Shown: positions 39,323 to 48,233, numbered from the stretch's first letter. The stretch is 64,000 nt of DNA from Novosphingobium album (ex Liu et al. 2023) (GCF_029076845.1 NZ_JARESE010000044.1:62001-126000), one strand, 5' to 3'. Notes: a model not told the origin generated them from the letters alone. Numbers and translations: made by a program.

Positions 39323-40513
39323 ATGCCCTCACGCCGTCATTTCGCCAACCGGCTGGCCAGCGCGCTGAACCGGATGCTGGGGGGTGAGGCCGCCGGCGGC
39401 ATCATCCTGATCGCCGCCGCCGCCGCCGCGATCCTGGCGGCCAATTCACCGCTGCAGCACGACTATCACGACCTGTTCCACGATGCCTGGGGCTGGACGC
39501 CGATCGCCCGGCTCGACACGCTGCACTTGTGGATCAACGACGGGCTGATGGCGGTGTTCTTCTTCGTCGTCGGGCTGGAGATCAAGCGCGAGATCCTGGA
39601 CGGCGAACTGTCCAACGCAAAGCGCCGCCGCCTGCCGGTGATGGCCGCCGCCGCCGGCATGGCCGCGCCCGCGCTGGTCTATCTGCTGGTCGCGGGCAGC
39701 AATGGGCCCGTGCAGCGCGGCTGGGCCATCCCGGCCGCGACCGACATCGCCTTTGCCGTGGGCGTGCTGGGCCTCTTGGGCAAGCGCGTGCCCGCTTCGC
39801 TGCGGCTGTTCCTGCTGACCGTGGCGATCGTCGATGATCTGGGCGCGGTGGCGATCATCGCGCTGTTCTACACCGCGCAGATCGACCTTGCCTGGGGCAT
39901 CGCGGCGCTGCTGGTGCTCGCCGCGCTGATCGCGGCGAACCGGCGCGGGGTGCGGAGCTATCCGCTGTTCATCGCGCTGGGCCTGACGCTGTGGTTCTGC
40001 GTGCTCAATTCGGGCATCCACGCGACGATCGCCGGCGTCGTCTTCGCCTTTACCATCCCGCTCAGGATCGGCCGGCGGGGCGACAGCATGTTGCTGCGGC
40101 TGGAACATGCGCTGGTGCCGTGGAACAGCTTCCTGATCGTGCCGCTGTTCGGCTTTGCCAATGCCGGCGTGGCGCTGGCCGGGATCGGCGTTGACGGCCT
40201 GACCGATCCGGTGCCGCTGGGCATCGCGCTCGGCCTGTTCGTCGGCAAGCAGGCCGGCATCTTCGCCGCGCTGGTGATTGCCGATCGCATCGGCTTCGCG
40301 CCCCGGCCGGCGGGGACGAGCTGGACGCAGCTTTGGGGCATGGCCGTGCTGTGCGGCATCGGCTTTACCATGAGCCTGTTCATCGGCGCGCTTGCCTTCC
40401 CCGCCCACCCGGCGCTGATCGAGGAAGCCAAGCTTGGCGTGCTGATCGGCTCGCTGCTGTCCTCGCTGCTGGGCTATGCGATCCTCAGGCTGGCGAGTTA
40501 CCGGCCGGCCTGA
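39323..40513 (+). CDS. nhaA: Na+/H+ antiporter NhaA
   Basis: 396 residues, about 12 membrane helices. The family motifs NDGLMAVFFFVVGLEIKRE (72-90), PAATDIAFAVG and the ion-binding Asp pair Asp171-Asp172 in AIVDDLGAVAII are intact, as is FGFANAGV. It exports Na+ in exchange for two protons. ATG 39323 with AAGGGG upstream. The downstream glyoxalase-like gene converges after 15 bases, so there is no room for a separate terminator. Confidence 0.96.
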   Translation: MPSRRHFANRLASALNRMLGGEAAGGIILIAAAAAAILAANSPLQHDYHDLFHDAWGWTPIARLDTLHLWINDGLMAVFFFVVGLEIKREILDGELSNAKRRRLPVMAAAAGMAAPALVYLLVAGSNGPVQRGWAIPAATDIAFAVGVLGLLGKRVPASLRLFLLTVAIVDDLGAVAIIALFYTAQIDLAWGIAALLVLAALIAANRRGVRSYPLFIALGLTLWFCVLNSGIHATIAGVVFAFTIPLRIGRRGDSMLLRLEHALVPWNSFLIVPLFGFANAGVALAGIGVDGLTDPVPLGIALGLFVGKQAGIFAALVIADRIGFAPRPAGTSWTQLWGMAVLCGIGFTMSLFIGALAFPAHPALIEEAKLGVLIGSLLSSLLGYAILRLASYRPA

Positions 40514-40528
40514 GCATCGCCGAACTTC

Positions 40529-40948
40529 TTACCAGCTACCGATGTTGGGCAGGCTCGCCCAGGGCTCCTGTGGCGGCAACTGGCCGTTCTGCAGCAGTTC
40601 GACCGAGATCCCGTCGGGCGTGCGGACGAAGGCCATGTGCCCGTCGCGTGGCGGGCGGTTGATCGTCACGCCCGCGGCCATCAGGCGGGCGCAGGTCTCG
40701 TAGATATTCTCGACCTGAAAGGCCAGGTGGCCGAAATTGCGCCCGCCGGCATAGTCTTCGGGGTCCCAGTTGTGCGTCAGCTCGACTTCGGCGATGCCTT
40801 CCTGCCCCGGCGCGGCCAGGAAGATGAGCGTGAAGCGCCCCTTCTCGTTGTCCATCCGCCGCACTTCGCCAAGGCCGATCAGTTCGAAGAAGCGGATCGT
40901 CGCTTCGGGATCGGTCACGCGGATCATGGTGTGGAGATACTTCGTCAC
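40529..40948 (-). CDS. Glyoxalase I-like VOC protein (lactoylglutathione lyase)
   Basis: 139 residues, two betaalphabetabetabeta modules. The four metal ligands of GloA are conserved: His6, Glu56, His74 and Glu117 (LHTMIRVTDPEATIRFFE, EVELTHN, GHLAFQVENI, SVELLQ). Glyoxalase I converts the methylglyoxal-glutathione adduct to S-lactoylglutathione. The match to gloA is good, but other VOC enzymes share the ligands, so the call is at family level. Confidence 0.87.
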   Translation of the reverse strand: MTKYLHTMIRVTDPEATIRFFELIGLGEVRRMDNEKGRFTLIFLAAPGQEGIAEVELTHNWDPEDYAGGRNFGHLAFQVENIYETCARLMAAGVTINRPPRDGHMAFVRTPDGISVELLQNGQLPPQEPWASLPNIGSW

Positions 40949-40973
40949 TGGCTCGATTCCCTCAACTCATCGC

Positions 40974-41003
40974 TTGCACAAAACGGTTCATCGCGGGTAC
41001 AAC
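40974..41003 (+). promoter_or_regulatory. Candidate sigma70-type promoter of the SIMPL gene
   Basis: TTGCAC (40974-40979) and TACAAC (40998-41003) are 18 bases apart, 47 bases before the ATG at 41050. Confidence 0.35.
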
Positions 41004-41049
41004 CCGAAGCAGGCAGATTTCCGCAAAGTTCCAACAGGGAGAACCCGCG

Positions 41050-41808
41050 ATGTCCGATCCTAGCCCGGAAGAGCCTGCCCGCTCCACCTCCTTTTTCGCC
41101 GATCCGCTGACGCGCCGCTGGCTGGCGAGCGCGGGCGTGCTGGCCATCGGCATCGTCCTGGGCGGCTATCTGCTGGGCGACGGCCTGTTGCGCGCGCGCG
41201 AGGCGGACCGGGCAGTGACCGTGCGGGGCCTGGCCGAGCGCGACGTGACCGCCGACCTGGCCACCTGGACGATCGCCTATTCGGCCAATGCCAGCGACCT
41301 CGCCACCGCGCAGGCCGAGGTTGATCACGATACCACCGCGATCCGCGATTTCTTCCGCGAGTTGGGCTTTCCGGCGGATTCGCTGCAGCCGACCGGCGTG
41401 AACGTGTCGCAATACACCAATGACGGCGTGCAGACCTTCACCGTGCGCCAGCGCATGAGCCTGCGCACCAACGACATCAAGCGCGCGCAGGACGCGGTGC
41501 GGCGCCAGTTTGAACTGGTGCGCCGGGGCGTGATGCTCGAAGACGGATCGGGCATGGCCTATACCTACACCCGGCTCAACGACATCAAGCCCGACATGGT
41601 GGCAGCCGCCACCAGGGACGCGCGCGCCGCCGCCGAGCAGTTCGCCAAGGACAGCGGCACGTCGGTGGGCACGATCAAGAGCGCGACGCAGGGCTATTTC
41701 TCGATCGACGCGCGCGATGGCGACAGCAATGGCGGCGAATGGGGCGCGTCATCCTCGCCTTACAAGAAGGTGCGCGTGGTCACGACCGTGGACTTCTACT
41801 TGCGCTGA
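41050..41808 (+). CDS. SIMPL-domain (DUF541) protein, membrane-anchored
   Basis: 252 residues. One N-terminal membrane helix (about 25-46) anchors a periplasmic SIMPL domain (about 55-250): VTVRGLAERDVTADLATWTI, SQYTNDGVQTFTVRQRMSLRT, AAATRDARAAAEQFAKDSG, and a C-terminal VRVVTTVDFYLR. The family is widespread in envelopes; some members associate with stress, but no reaction is established. ATG 41050 follows ACAGGGAGAA. It appears monocistronic, with a repeat and terminator after it. Confidence 0.9.
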   Translation: MSDPSPEEPARSTSFFADPLTRRWLASAGVLAIGIVLGGYLLGDGLLRAREADRAVTVRGLAERDVTADLATWTIAYSANASDLATAQAEVDHDTTAIRDFFRELGFPADSLQPTGVNVSQYTNDGVQTFTVRQRMSLRTNDIKRAQDAVRRQFELVRRGVMLEDGSGMAYTYTRLNDIKPDMVAAATRDARAAAEQFAKDSGTSVGTIKSATQGYFSIDARDGDSNGGEWGASSSPYKKVRVVTTVDFYLR

Positions 41809-41837
41809 GCATCCGGCGGCAAAGCCCGCGCACAAAG

Positions 41838-41931
41838 GTGCCCTTCCCCAAGTGGCGGAGGGGTATCGCCGCCGGCGGGAACACCCCTCCGTCAGCGCTG
41901 CGCGCGGTCGCCTCCCCAACAAGGTGAGGAT
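41838..41931. repeat. Dispersed intergenic repeat, copy 1
   Basis: The core ACCCCTCCGTCAGCGCTGCG (from 41883) and the following CCTCCCC..CAAGG.GAGGA recur at 48388-48435. CTCC-rich and GGAG-rich stretches can pair, so it may fold. Confidence 0.7.
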
Positions 41932-41964
41932 CGGGCAAGGCCGTGAAACACCTGAACGCCCAGC

Positions 41965-42002
41965 AAAAGGGCCCGCCCGGACAAACCGGACGGGCCCTTT
42001 TT
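41965..42002 (+). terminator. Bidirectional Rho-independent terminator
   Basis: AAAAGGGCCCG (41965-41975) pairs with CGGGCCCTTTT (41991-42001), extended inward by CCGG/CCGG around ACAAA. T runs follow on both strands, fitting its place between the convergent SIMPL and TorF genes. Confidence 0.88.
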
Positions 42003-42026
42003 GTCATGCCGTTCCGATCGGAAGGA

Positions 42027-42776
42027 TCAGAAGCTGGCGGTGAGCGTGGCGACCACGGCGTCGTCGGTCAGACCATCGACGCTGGGGCCATCGACGCCGA
42101 TGTACGAGACGCCGAGCGAGAGCGGGCCGAACAGGGTCGCCGAAGCGCCGATCGACCAGTCGATGCCGCTGTCGTCGGTGCCGCCGGCGAGGATCGCCGG
42201 AGCCAGCACGCCGTCGGTGTAGCCAAGGTGCGCCGAAACGGTCAGCGGCGTATTGGGAATGCCGACATCGAGGTTCGAGTAGACATAAAGGTTGTCGTCA
42301 TCACCCAGCGAGTTCTGGTCCCAGGCGTAAGCCACGCCGACCTTGACCTTGGCCGGGCCGACCGCGCCCGCGATCGAGGCGTAGGGCTCGAAGTAGTTGG
42401 CGTCGCCGACATGGCCGCCCGGATAGACGTAGTACAGCAGGCCGGCGTCGACCGTCAGGCCCGAAGCCACTTCGCCGGACCAGCCGCCGAACAGGTCAAG
42501 CTCCTGCCCGCCGTAAACGTCGCTGCTGGCGATCGAGGACGACCAGGTGCCGACATAGAAGCCGCTGGCGTGCGTCACCGTGATGCCGCCCTGGATGGCC
42601 GGATCGCCGGCCGAGAGCGAGACGCCACGGAAACGGTAATCGGTGGTGAGCGCGACATTGCCGGTCACGGTGATTTCGCTCGCCGGTTCATCGTCGGCCA
42701 GGGCAGGCGTTGCGGTGGCGAGGGCCGTAGCGGCAAAAAGCGAGGCGGCCACGAGACCGCGGATGGACGTAAGCAT
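42027..42776 (-). CDS. TorF-family putative porin (TIGR02001)
   Basis: 249 residues from ATG 42776 with GAGGG upstream. Signal peptide of about 27 residues (cleavage in PALA|DD). The mature protein is beta-rich with the family opening VTGNVALTTDYRFRGVSLS and the segment FYVGTWSSSI, and ends in a Phe (TLTASF) as outer-membrane barrels do. The family is of uncertain function, probably a porin. Codon-wise ordinary. Divergent from the metallophosphatase. Confidence 0.9.
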   Translation of the reverse strand: MLTSIRGLVAASLFAATALATATPALADDEPASEITVTGNVALTTDYRFRGVSLSAGDPAIQGGITVTHASGFYVGTWSSSIASSDVYGGQELDLFGGWSGEVASGLTVDAGLLYYVYPGGHVGDANYFEPYASIAGAVGPAKVKVGVAYAWDQNSLGDDDNLYVYSNLDVGIPNTPLTVSAHLGYTDGVLAPAILAGGTDDSGIDWSIGASATLFGPLSLGVSYIGVDGPSVDGLTDDAVVATLTASF

Positions 42777-42989
42777 GATGATTTCCCTCACATGTTTTTT
42801 TACTGCCTCGTCCCACCTGCAATGCCCCGCTCCGCGCATTCTTTGTTCGCGCGCGATAGTCGGCTGCGACAAAATTGCTGCATTTTCCTGTTGCATTGCA
42901 CAAGAAAAAAATCCGGCGCGCCGCGAGAGCTGGTCACAGGTGTGGACTTTTTGCCACGCCGCCCGCCTCGTTCATCGCAGGACAATGTC

Positions 42990-43018
42990 TTGTGGTGCAA
43001 CCGGAGGGTGACTATACT
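42990..43018 (+). promoter_or_regulatory. Sigma70-type promoter of the metallophosphatase gene
   Basis: TTGTGG (42990-42995), 17-base spacer, TATACT (43013-43018). The expected transcript start near 43025 lies after the ATG at 43022, which argues for the ATG at 43040. Confidence 0.55.
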
Positions 43019-43039
43019 GCGATGCAGCAAGCTAAACTT

Positions 43040-43831
43040 ATGAACTTACGCAACTTCTTCAGGCGCGAGCAGCCCACGCCGATCGCCGCGATCCCTCCGG
43101 GCGAACGCGTCTATGCGATCGGTGACATTCACGGGCGGCTCGACCTGCTGGTGGAGATCGGTCGCGCGATCGACCGCGACGACGCCCGGCGTGGCCCTGC
43201 GGACACGACCGTGATCTTCCTGGGTGACCTGATCGATCGCGGACCGGAAAGCGCCACCGTGGTGGCCGCCGCGCGCGAATGGGCCAGGGAACGCAAGGTC
43301 CGCTATATCGCCGGCAACCACGAGGAGATGTTCCTTTCCAGCTTCGACAAGCTGGCCGCGTTCCGCAACTTCCTGCGCAATGGCGGCACCGAGACGGTGC
43401 TGTCCTATGGCGTTGATCCCGAGGCGTTCATGGCCGCCGACCTGGAACAGGCACAGAAAATGATGTTCGCCGCCGTCCCGCGCGCGGACCTGGCCTTCCT
43501 GCGATCGTTCGAGCAGATGATCCTGGTGGGCGATTACCTTTTCGTCCACGCCGGCATCCGGCCCGACGAGCCGCTGGACAAGCAGGCGCCACACGATTGC
43601 CGCTGGATTCGCGAGCCGTTCCTCAGCCATCCGGGGCAGCACGGCGTCATGGTGGTGCACGGCCACACCGTGACCGGGGAGCCTGAAGTCCTGGCCAACC
43701 GCATCGGCATCGATACCGGCGCCTTCATGAGCGGGTGCCTGACCGCGCTCGGCCTGGAAGGCCGCGACCGCTGGCTGATCCAGACCAGCGAGGACAGCGG
43801 CGCGATCGAGACGGTGGCGCGCGCGGCCTGA
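43040..43831 (+). CDS. PPP-type metallophosphatase (serine/threonine phosphatase-like)
   Basis: 263 residues from ATG 43040, chosen because the promoter's -10 ends at 43018; ATG 43022 would add six residues. The dinuclear-metal motifs GDIHG (28-32), GDLIDRG (61-67) and GNHE (91-94) are intact, with later His in YLFVHAGI and VVHGHT. The family includes bacterial PPP Ser/Thr phosphatases (PrpA/lambda-phosphatase type) and Ap4A hydrolases. The target is unknown. RNase P RNA follows on the other strand. Confidence 0.88.
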   Translation: MNLRNFFRREQPTPIAAIPPGERVYAIGDIHGRLDLLVEIGRAIDRDDARRGPADTTVIFLGDLIDRGPESATVVAAAREWARERKVRYIAGNHEEMFLSSFDKLAAFRNFLRNGGTETVLSYGVDPEAFMAADLEQAQKMMFAAVPRADLAFLRSFEQMILVGDYLFVHAGIRPDEPLDKQAPHDCRWIREPFLSHPGQHGVMVVHGHTVTGEPEVLANRIGIDTGAFMSGCLTALGLEGRDRWLIQTSEDSGAIETVARAA

Positions 43832-43939
43832 AAGGTCGTGAACGAAGGGGGATTCGCGCGTGAGCCTTCCCGTCAGGCGGCTTCTGGCCGCTGGCCGTGC
43901 CCCGTCCATTTCGTGAAATCCGGCCCGCTTGGGCCCTGA

Positions 43940-44382
43940 ATACGCCGGGGAGCCTGTAAGCCGGGTTCTGTCTTGCGGGCGGTATCCCGAAGGACCGTTC
44001 CCGCAAGGGCAGCCATTCCTCTAGGCGGCGCGTTGCCGCGCCGCTCCAGCGACCAACCCGGGCTGCCTGGGTCCGAAACCGACCCGCCTTGCGGCGCGCA
44101 GCCCCTATTCGGTCTTGCTCCGGGTGGGGTTTGCCATGCCGCTTCCGTTACCGGTCGCGCGGTGCGCTCTTGCCGCACCCTTTCACCCTTGCCTCGCCCT
44201 AACCCGGGACAAGCCCGGGCCGAGCGATCGGCGGTCTGCTTTCTGTGGCACTTTCCCTCGGCTTCCCCGCGCTTGCGCGCAAGTCGCCGGGCGGGCGTTA
44301 CCCGCCACCCTCGTTTCGTGGAGCCCGGACTTTCCTCGGCATCCATGATGGACGACGCGGCTGCCCGGCTCCCCGGCGAACG
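43940..44382 (-). ncRNA. rnpB: RNase P RNA, bacterial class A
   Basis: On the minus strand the hallmark GAGGAAAGTCCGGGCTCCA appears near the 5' end and ACAGAACCCGGCTTAC near the 3' end. The outer helix P1 can be drawn: CGCCGGGGAGC (44378-44368) pairs with GCTCCCCGGCG (43953-43943). Size of about 440 bases fits alphaproteobacterial RNase P RNA, which trims the 5' ends of tRNA precursors. The ends are set from P1 and may shift a few bases. The stop of the upstream amidase gene lies only about 5 bases before the RNA, so it may be released by processing or have a promoter inside that gene. Confidence 0.93.
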
Positions 44383-44384
44383 GA

Positions 44385-45089
44385 CTATCTAGCACGCCCG
44401 ATATCGCGCTCCAACAGGAGTTCGAACAGGATGCCACCGATCTCGCCGTCGATCTCGCCGTCGATGATTTCCGGCCGCCAGCGCCGCTGGAAGGCGCGCA
44501 CCACCGCGCGCCCGTCGGTGATGTCATAGCCGAAACGTTCGAGCGCGAGGTAGAAGGCGCCCGGATTGTCATAGAACAGGTTCATCTTCGCCGGCGGAAT
44601 CTCCAGCGCCAGGCCCAGTTCGCCCAGCCGCCCCCAGTCAAAATACTCGCCGGGGTCCTGCTTGCGCGCGGGCGCGATGTCCGAATGGCCGACCACGTTG
44701 GCGCGCGGGATATCGTGCCGGTCCATCATGTCGGCCAGCAGCGGCAGCAGCGCGTCCATCTGCGGTTCGGGAAAGGGGCGATAGCCGAATTCGTGCCCCG
44801 GATTGACCAGCTCGATGCCGATGCTGGCCGAATTGACATCGGTGATCCCGCGCCAATAGGACCGCCCGGCGTGCCAGGCGCGCTTGTCCTCGGGCACCAG
44901 ATTGGTGACGAGGCCATCCTCGTCGATCATGTAGTGAGCCGAGACTTTCGCCTCGGGATCGCACAGCCGCGCCAGCGCGTCCTCGGCAGTGGGCATTCCG
45001 GTATAGTGCAGCACGACCATCGAGACCGGCGCCGCCCGCTCGTTCCAGTTCGGCGATTCGACGACCCGATTGACCAGCCAGCGGTTCAT
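44385..45089 (-). CDS. N-acetylmuramoyl-L-alanine amidase (Ami_2, AmpD-type)
   Basis: 234 residues. Zinc ligands His28 (VVLHYTG), His135 (VGHSDIAP) and Asp145, with Glu93 (GIELVNPG) and Lys143, match the AmpD fold. No signal peptide is seen, so it is probably the cytoplasmic enzyme that recycles anhydro-muropeptides. A C-terminal segment (about 165-225) goes beyond AmpD and looks like the extra domain of the AmiD/longer subgroup (FGYDITDGRAVVRAFQRRW, a peptidoglycan-binding-like pattern). It follows chpT by 23 bases. Confidence 0.9.
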   Translation of the reverse strand: MNRWLVNRVVESPNWNERAAPVSMVVLHYTGMPTAEDALARLCDPEAKVSAHYMIDEDGLVTNLVPEDKRAWHAGRSYWRGITDVNSASIGIELVNPGHEFGYRPFPEPQMDALLPLLADMMDRHDIPRANVVGHSDIAPARKQDPGEYFDWGRLGELGLALEIPPAKMNLFYDNPGAFYLALERFGYDITDGRAVVRAFQRRWRPEIIDGEIDGEIGGILFELLLERDIGRAR

Positions 45090-45112
45090 CGTCTTGCCCG
45101 TTCCTTCCCGCG

Positions 45113-45754
45113 TCAGGCTCCGGGGAGCACCGCGCCCAGCACCAGCGCGCCCTCGCCCAGCGCATATTGCAGCTCGCCGCCCAGACTGGCCGCCAGCTGC
45201 GCCAGCATCGCGGCCGGCGCGGTGCGGCTGCTCAGCTCGCTTTCGGGCAACGACCCGTCGAGCGCGCGGCCGATATCGCCATCAAAGGCGATGCGCGTGC
45301 CGCTGGCGCGCACGACGATCTCGCTGGTGCCCTGCCGCAGTTCCGCAGCCAGTTCCAGCGTGCCGCCGCGCGGCAGCGCGTCGATCCCGATCAGCGCGAA
45401 GTTGAGCAGCGTCTTGACCGCGGGTTTGGGCAGCGCGTCGCTCGGCAATGTCCAGGTGACGGCGATCCGCGCATTGTTCGCCACCAGCGCATCGACCAGC
45501 ACGCGCGCCTCGTTCACCGGCACAAGCTCGCCAAAGCCGCCCGCCGCGCCGAACGCCAGCCGGAAGAACTTGAGCTTGTCGGCCGAGATCCGCGCGCTCT
45601 GTTCCAGCAGCTCGAAGCAGCGCTGGCGCATCACCGGGTCTTTCTCGTCGGCCAGCAGCTCCAGCCCGTTGGTCAGCGCGCCGACAGGACTGAGCATGTC
45701 GTGGCACAGCCGCGAGCACAGCAGGCTGGCGAGTTCGAGCGAGCTTGTCGTCAT
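45113..45754 (-). CDS. chpT: Histidine phosphotransferase ChpT
   Basis: 213 residues. The N-terminal helical hairpin has the phospho-accepting His18 in SRLCHDMLSPVGALTNGLELL and a second helix with LKFFRLAFG; the C-terminal half is a degenerate ATPase-like domain without the usual ATP-binding boxes. ChpT relays phosphate from CckA to CtrA and CpdR in alphaproteobacterial cell-cycle and motility control. It probably shares a transcript with the amidase downstream. Confidence 0.92.
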   Translation of the reverse strand: MTTSSLELASLLCSRLCHDMLSPVGALTNGLELLADEKDPVMRQRCFELLEQSARISADKLKFFRLAFGAAGGFGELVPVNEARVLVDALVANNARIAVTWTLPSDALPKPAVKTLLNFALIGIDALPRGGTLELAAELRQGTSEIVVRASGTRIAFDGDIGRALDGSLPESELSSRTAPAAMLAQLAASLGGELQYALGEGALVLGAVLPGA

Positions 45755-45842
45755 GATTGGGCGATTCCGTTCGTCATTTCAGGCATTTTCGCTTGCCGGC
45801 CGATGCTCCCCGCTCCCATCGGACGATTCTGTCGGCCAGCCC

Positions 45843-46238
45843 CTAGCCGTCGTCGAGGCGATAGCAAAGGCGCAAGAAACCATCTTCGCTATCTTGCCAG
45901 AAAGCAACCTGCCCGCCGGCGATGATCGCCCAGATGCGCAAATCACCAGTGGAATGTTCGCAATCGGTCGGCGAAGGCACGGGATGGCCCGTGGGGTGCG
46001 AATGGTAATAGCCGATCACTTGCGGCCCGCCGCCCCGCGCCGCCTTGTGCGCGGCCAGCAGCGCCGCCGGATCAATCTCGAACCGGATCAGCGGCCGGGG
46101 CGAGACATTGCGCGCGGGCATGGCCGAATCGATCCGCCCGCCCGCGCCCAGCAGCAGCCCGCAGCATTCCTCCGGGGCGGTGCCGGCCGCTTCGGCCAAC
46201 AGTGTTGCGATCGCGCCACTTGTCACTGCGATATCCAT
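45843..46238 (-). CDS. JAMM/MPN+ family metallopeptidase (M67)
   Basis: 131 residues from ATG 46238. The JAMM zinc motif is complete: Glu24 in APEECCGLLLG and H-S-H-P...S-x-x-D as YYHSHPTGHPVPSPTDCE (His79, His81, Asp92). Bacterial JAMM enzymes remove sulfur-carrier or ubiquitin-like tails, or process other small substrates. No ubiquitin-like partner or E1 gene is nearby, so it is probably the common stand-alone form. Its start is only 18 bases from the divergent RluD gene. Confidence 0.88.
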   Translation of the reverse strand: MDIAVTSGAIATLLAEAAGTAPEECCGLLLGAGGRIDSAMPARNVSPRPLIRFEIDPAALLAAHKAARGGGPQVIGYYHSHPTGHPVPSPTDCEHSTGDLRIWAIIAGGQVAFWQDSEDGFLRLCYRLDDG

Positions 46239-46256
46239 GCCCAAATCCTACCGGCA

Positions 46257-47201
46257 ATGGGGCCGAACGAAACCGTTATCGAAGGCGTGACCGGCCAGGA
46301 CGCCGGGCGCATCGACAAAGTGCTGTCGGACGCATCGGGCCTTTCGCGTGAGCGGATCAAGGCTTTGATAAAAGAAGGGCGCATCGCCATATCGGGCGTG
46401 ATCGTCGGCCAGGCATCGTTCAAGCCGCCGCCCGGATCGCCTTTCGCCATCTCGGTTCCCCAAGCCGTGCCGGCCGAAGCGCGCGCGCAGGACATTCCGC
46501 TGGTCATCGTCCACGAAGACCCCGAGCTGATCATCATCGACAAGCCGGCCGGCCTTGTGGTCCATCCGGCCGCCGGCAATCTGGACGGTACGCTGGTCAA
46601 CGCCCTGCTGCATCACTGCCGGGGGCAGCTTTCGGGAATCGGCGGCGTGGCCCGGCCAGGCATCGTCCACCGGATCGACAAGGACACCTCGGGGCTGCTC
46701 GTGGTCGCCAAGACTGACCGGGCGCACGAAGGGCTGGCCCGGCAGTTCGCCGATCATTCGATCGAACGCTCCTATCGCGCGGTGGTATCCGGGCATCCCC
46801 GGCCGGCAGCGGGCCGGATCGAAGGAGCGATCGCCCGGTCGAGCACCAACCGCAAGAAAATGGCCATCGTCACCGATGGCCGGGGCAAGCACGCGGTCAC
46901 GCATTACCGCACGCTGGAACTTCTCCAGGGTGCCGCGCTGGTCGAATGCCGGCTGGAGACCGGACGCACGCACCAGGTGCGCGTTCACATGTCGTCAATC
47001 GGCCATGCGCTATTGGGAGATCCGATCTATGGACGCACTCCTCCGGCGCTCAGGCCCATCCTTCAGCGGCACGATTTTTTTCGCCAGGCGCTCCACGCCG
47101 CGGAACTCGGCTTCGTCCATCCCGTTTATCAGGAGAAGGTCCATTTCGTCAGCAAGTTGCCCGTCGACATGAGTCTGCTGATTGACGATTTGCGACACTG
47201 A
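46257..47201 (+). CDS. rluD: RluD-type 23S rRNA pseudouridine synthase
   Basis: 314 residues from ATG 46257. N-terminal S4 domain (about 17-75), then the catalytic domain with VHRIDKDTSGLLV (catalytic Asp141), IIIDKPAGLVVHPAAGN and GRTHQVRVHM. This is the arrangement of RluD, which modifies helix 69 of 23S rRNA. There is no clear ribosome-binding sequence and only 18 bases to the divergent JAMM gene, so the transcript may be leaderless or start inside that gene. rpoH follows 98 bases later. Confidence 0.93.
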   Translation: MGPNETVIEGVTGQDAGRIDKVLSDASGLSRERIKALIKEGRIAISGVIVGQASFKPPPGSPFAISVPQAVPAEARAQDIPLVIVHEDPELIIIDKPAGLVVHPAAGNLDGTLVNALLHHCRGQLSGIGGVARPGIVHRIDKDTSGLLVVAKTDRAHEGLARQFADHSIERSYRAVVSGHPRPAAGRIEGAIARSSTNRKKMAIVTDGRGKHAVTHYRTLELLQGAALVECRLETGRTHQVRVHMSSIGHALLGDPIYGRTPPALRPILQRHDFFRQALHAAELGFVHPVYQEKVHFVSKLPVDMSLLIDDLRH

Positions 47202-47299
47202 AATCGGAAATATGTGCTATATTAAACAAGTGGCCACAAGGTAAGACGCCTAGCAAGGGTCTTCAACCGTCGGTCGACGATGAAAAGGAAGAAAGACAC

Positions 47300-48205
47300 G
47301 TGAGCAACAAGGAACGCAACCTCCCCGCGGTGCCTGCTCTCGGCGGAGAGCAGAGCCTCAACCGCTACCTCTCCGAGATCAAGAAGTTCCCGGTGCTTGC
47401 GCCTGAGCAGGAATACATGCTCGCCAAGCGCTACCGGGAGCATGAGGATCCGCAGGCCGCCGCGCAGCTGGTGACGAGCCATCTGCGTCTCGTCGCGAAG
47501 ATCGCGATGGGCTATCGCGGCTATGGCCTGCCGGTTTCGGAACTGATTTCCGAAGGCAATATCGGCCTGATGCAGGGCGTGAAGAAGTTCGAGCCGGAAA
47601 GGGGCTTCCGCCTCGCGACTTATGCGATGTGGTGGATCAAGGCCTCGATCCAGGAATACATCCTGCGCTCGTGGAGCCTGGTCAAGATGGGCACCACGGC
47701 CGCGCAGAAGAAGCTGTTCTTCAACCTGCGCCGCATGAAGAAGAGCCTCGACGCCTACGAGGATACCGACCTGCACCCGGAAGACGTCGCCAAGATCGCG
47801 ACCACGCTGGGCGTGTCGGAGACCGAGGTGGTCAACATGAACCGGCGGATGATGATGGGCGGCGATGCCTCGCTCAACGTCTCGCTGCGCGAGGAAGGCG
47901 AAGGCCAGTGGATGGACATCCTTGCCGATGACCGCCCGCTGCAGGACGAAACCGTGGCCGACGCCGAAGAGGCCACCGTGCGCCACGAACTGCTGGTGGA
48001 GGCGATGGACAGCCTCAACGAGCGGGAGCGCGACATCCTGACCGAACGCCGGCTGACCGAAGACCCGAAGACGCTGGAAGAACTGAGCCAGGTCTACCAC
48101 GTCAGCCGCGAACGCGTCCGCCAGATCGAGGTACGCGCTTTCGAGAAGCTGCAAAAGGCGATGAACCGCATCGCCACCGACAAGAAGCTGCTGCCGGCGC
48201 TCTGA
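47300..48205 (+). CDS. rpoH: RNA polymerase heat-shock sigma factor RpoH (sigma-32)
   Basis: 301 residues from GTG 47300 with AAGGAAG upstream. Region 2 contains the RpoH box-like QKKLFFNLRRMKK, after the region 2.4 stretch YAMWWIKASIQEYILRSWSLVKMGTT; region 4 ends in SRERVRQIEVRAFEKLQKAM. Length and sequence are typical. It directs transcription of chaperone and protease genes; clpB, clpX and clpP in this window are probable targets. The leader has an AT-rich TATATT at 47218-47223 but I could not pair it with a clear -35. A terminator follows. Confidence 0.97.
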   Translation: MSNKERNLPAVPALGGEQSLNRYLSEIKKFPVLAPEQEYMLAKRYREHEDPQAAAQLVTSHLRLVAKIAMGYRGYGLPVSELISEGNIGLMQGVKKFEPERGFRLATYAMWWIKASIQEYILRSWSLVKMGTTAAQKKLFFNLRRMKKSLDAYEDTDLHPEDVAKIATTLGVSETEVVNMNRRMMMGGDASLNVSLREEGEGQWMDILADDRPLQDETVADAEEATVRHELLVEAMDSLNERERDILTERRLTEDPKTLEELSQVYHVSRERVRQIEVRAFEKLQKAMNRIATDKKLLPAL

Positions 48206-48233
48206 TCCCTCCGCCCCAAGGCACCTGAACCGC

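Noticed and set aside
45843..46238. JAMM peptidase as part of a bacterial ubiquitin-like conjugation or CBASS-type system
   Set aside because: No E1/E2-like or ubiquitin-like gene nearby; neighbours are ChpT and a pseudouridine synthase.
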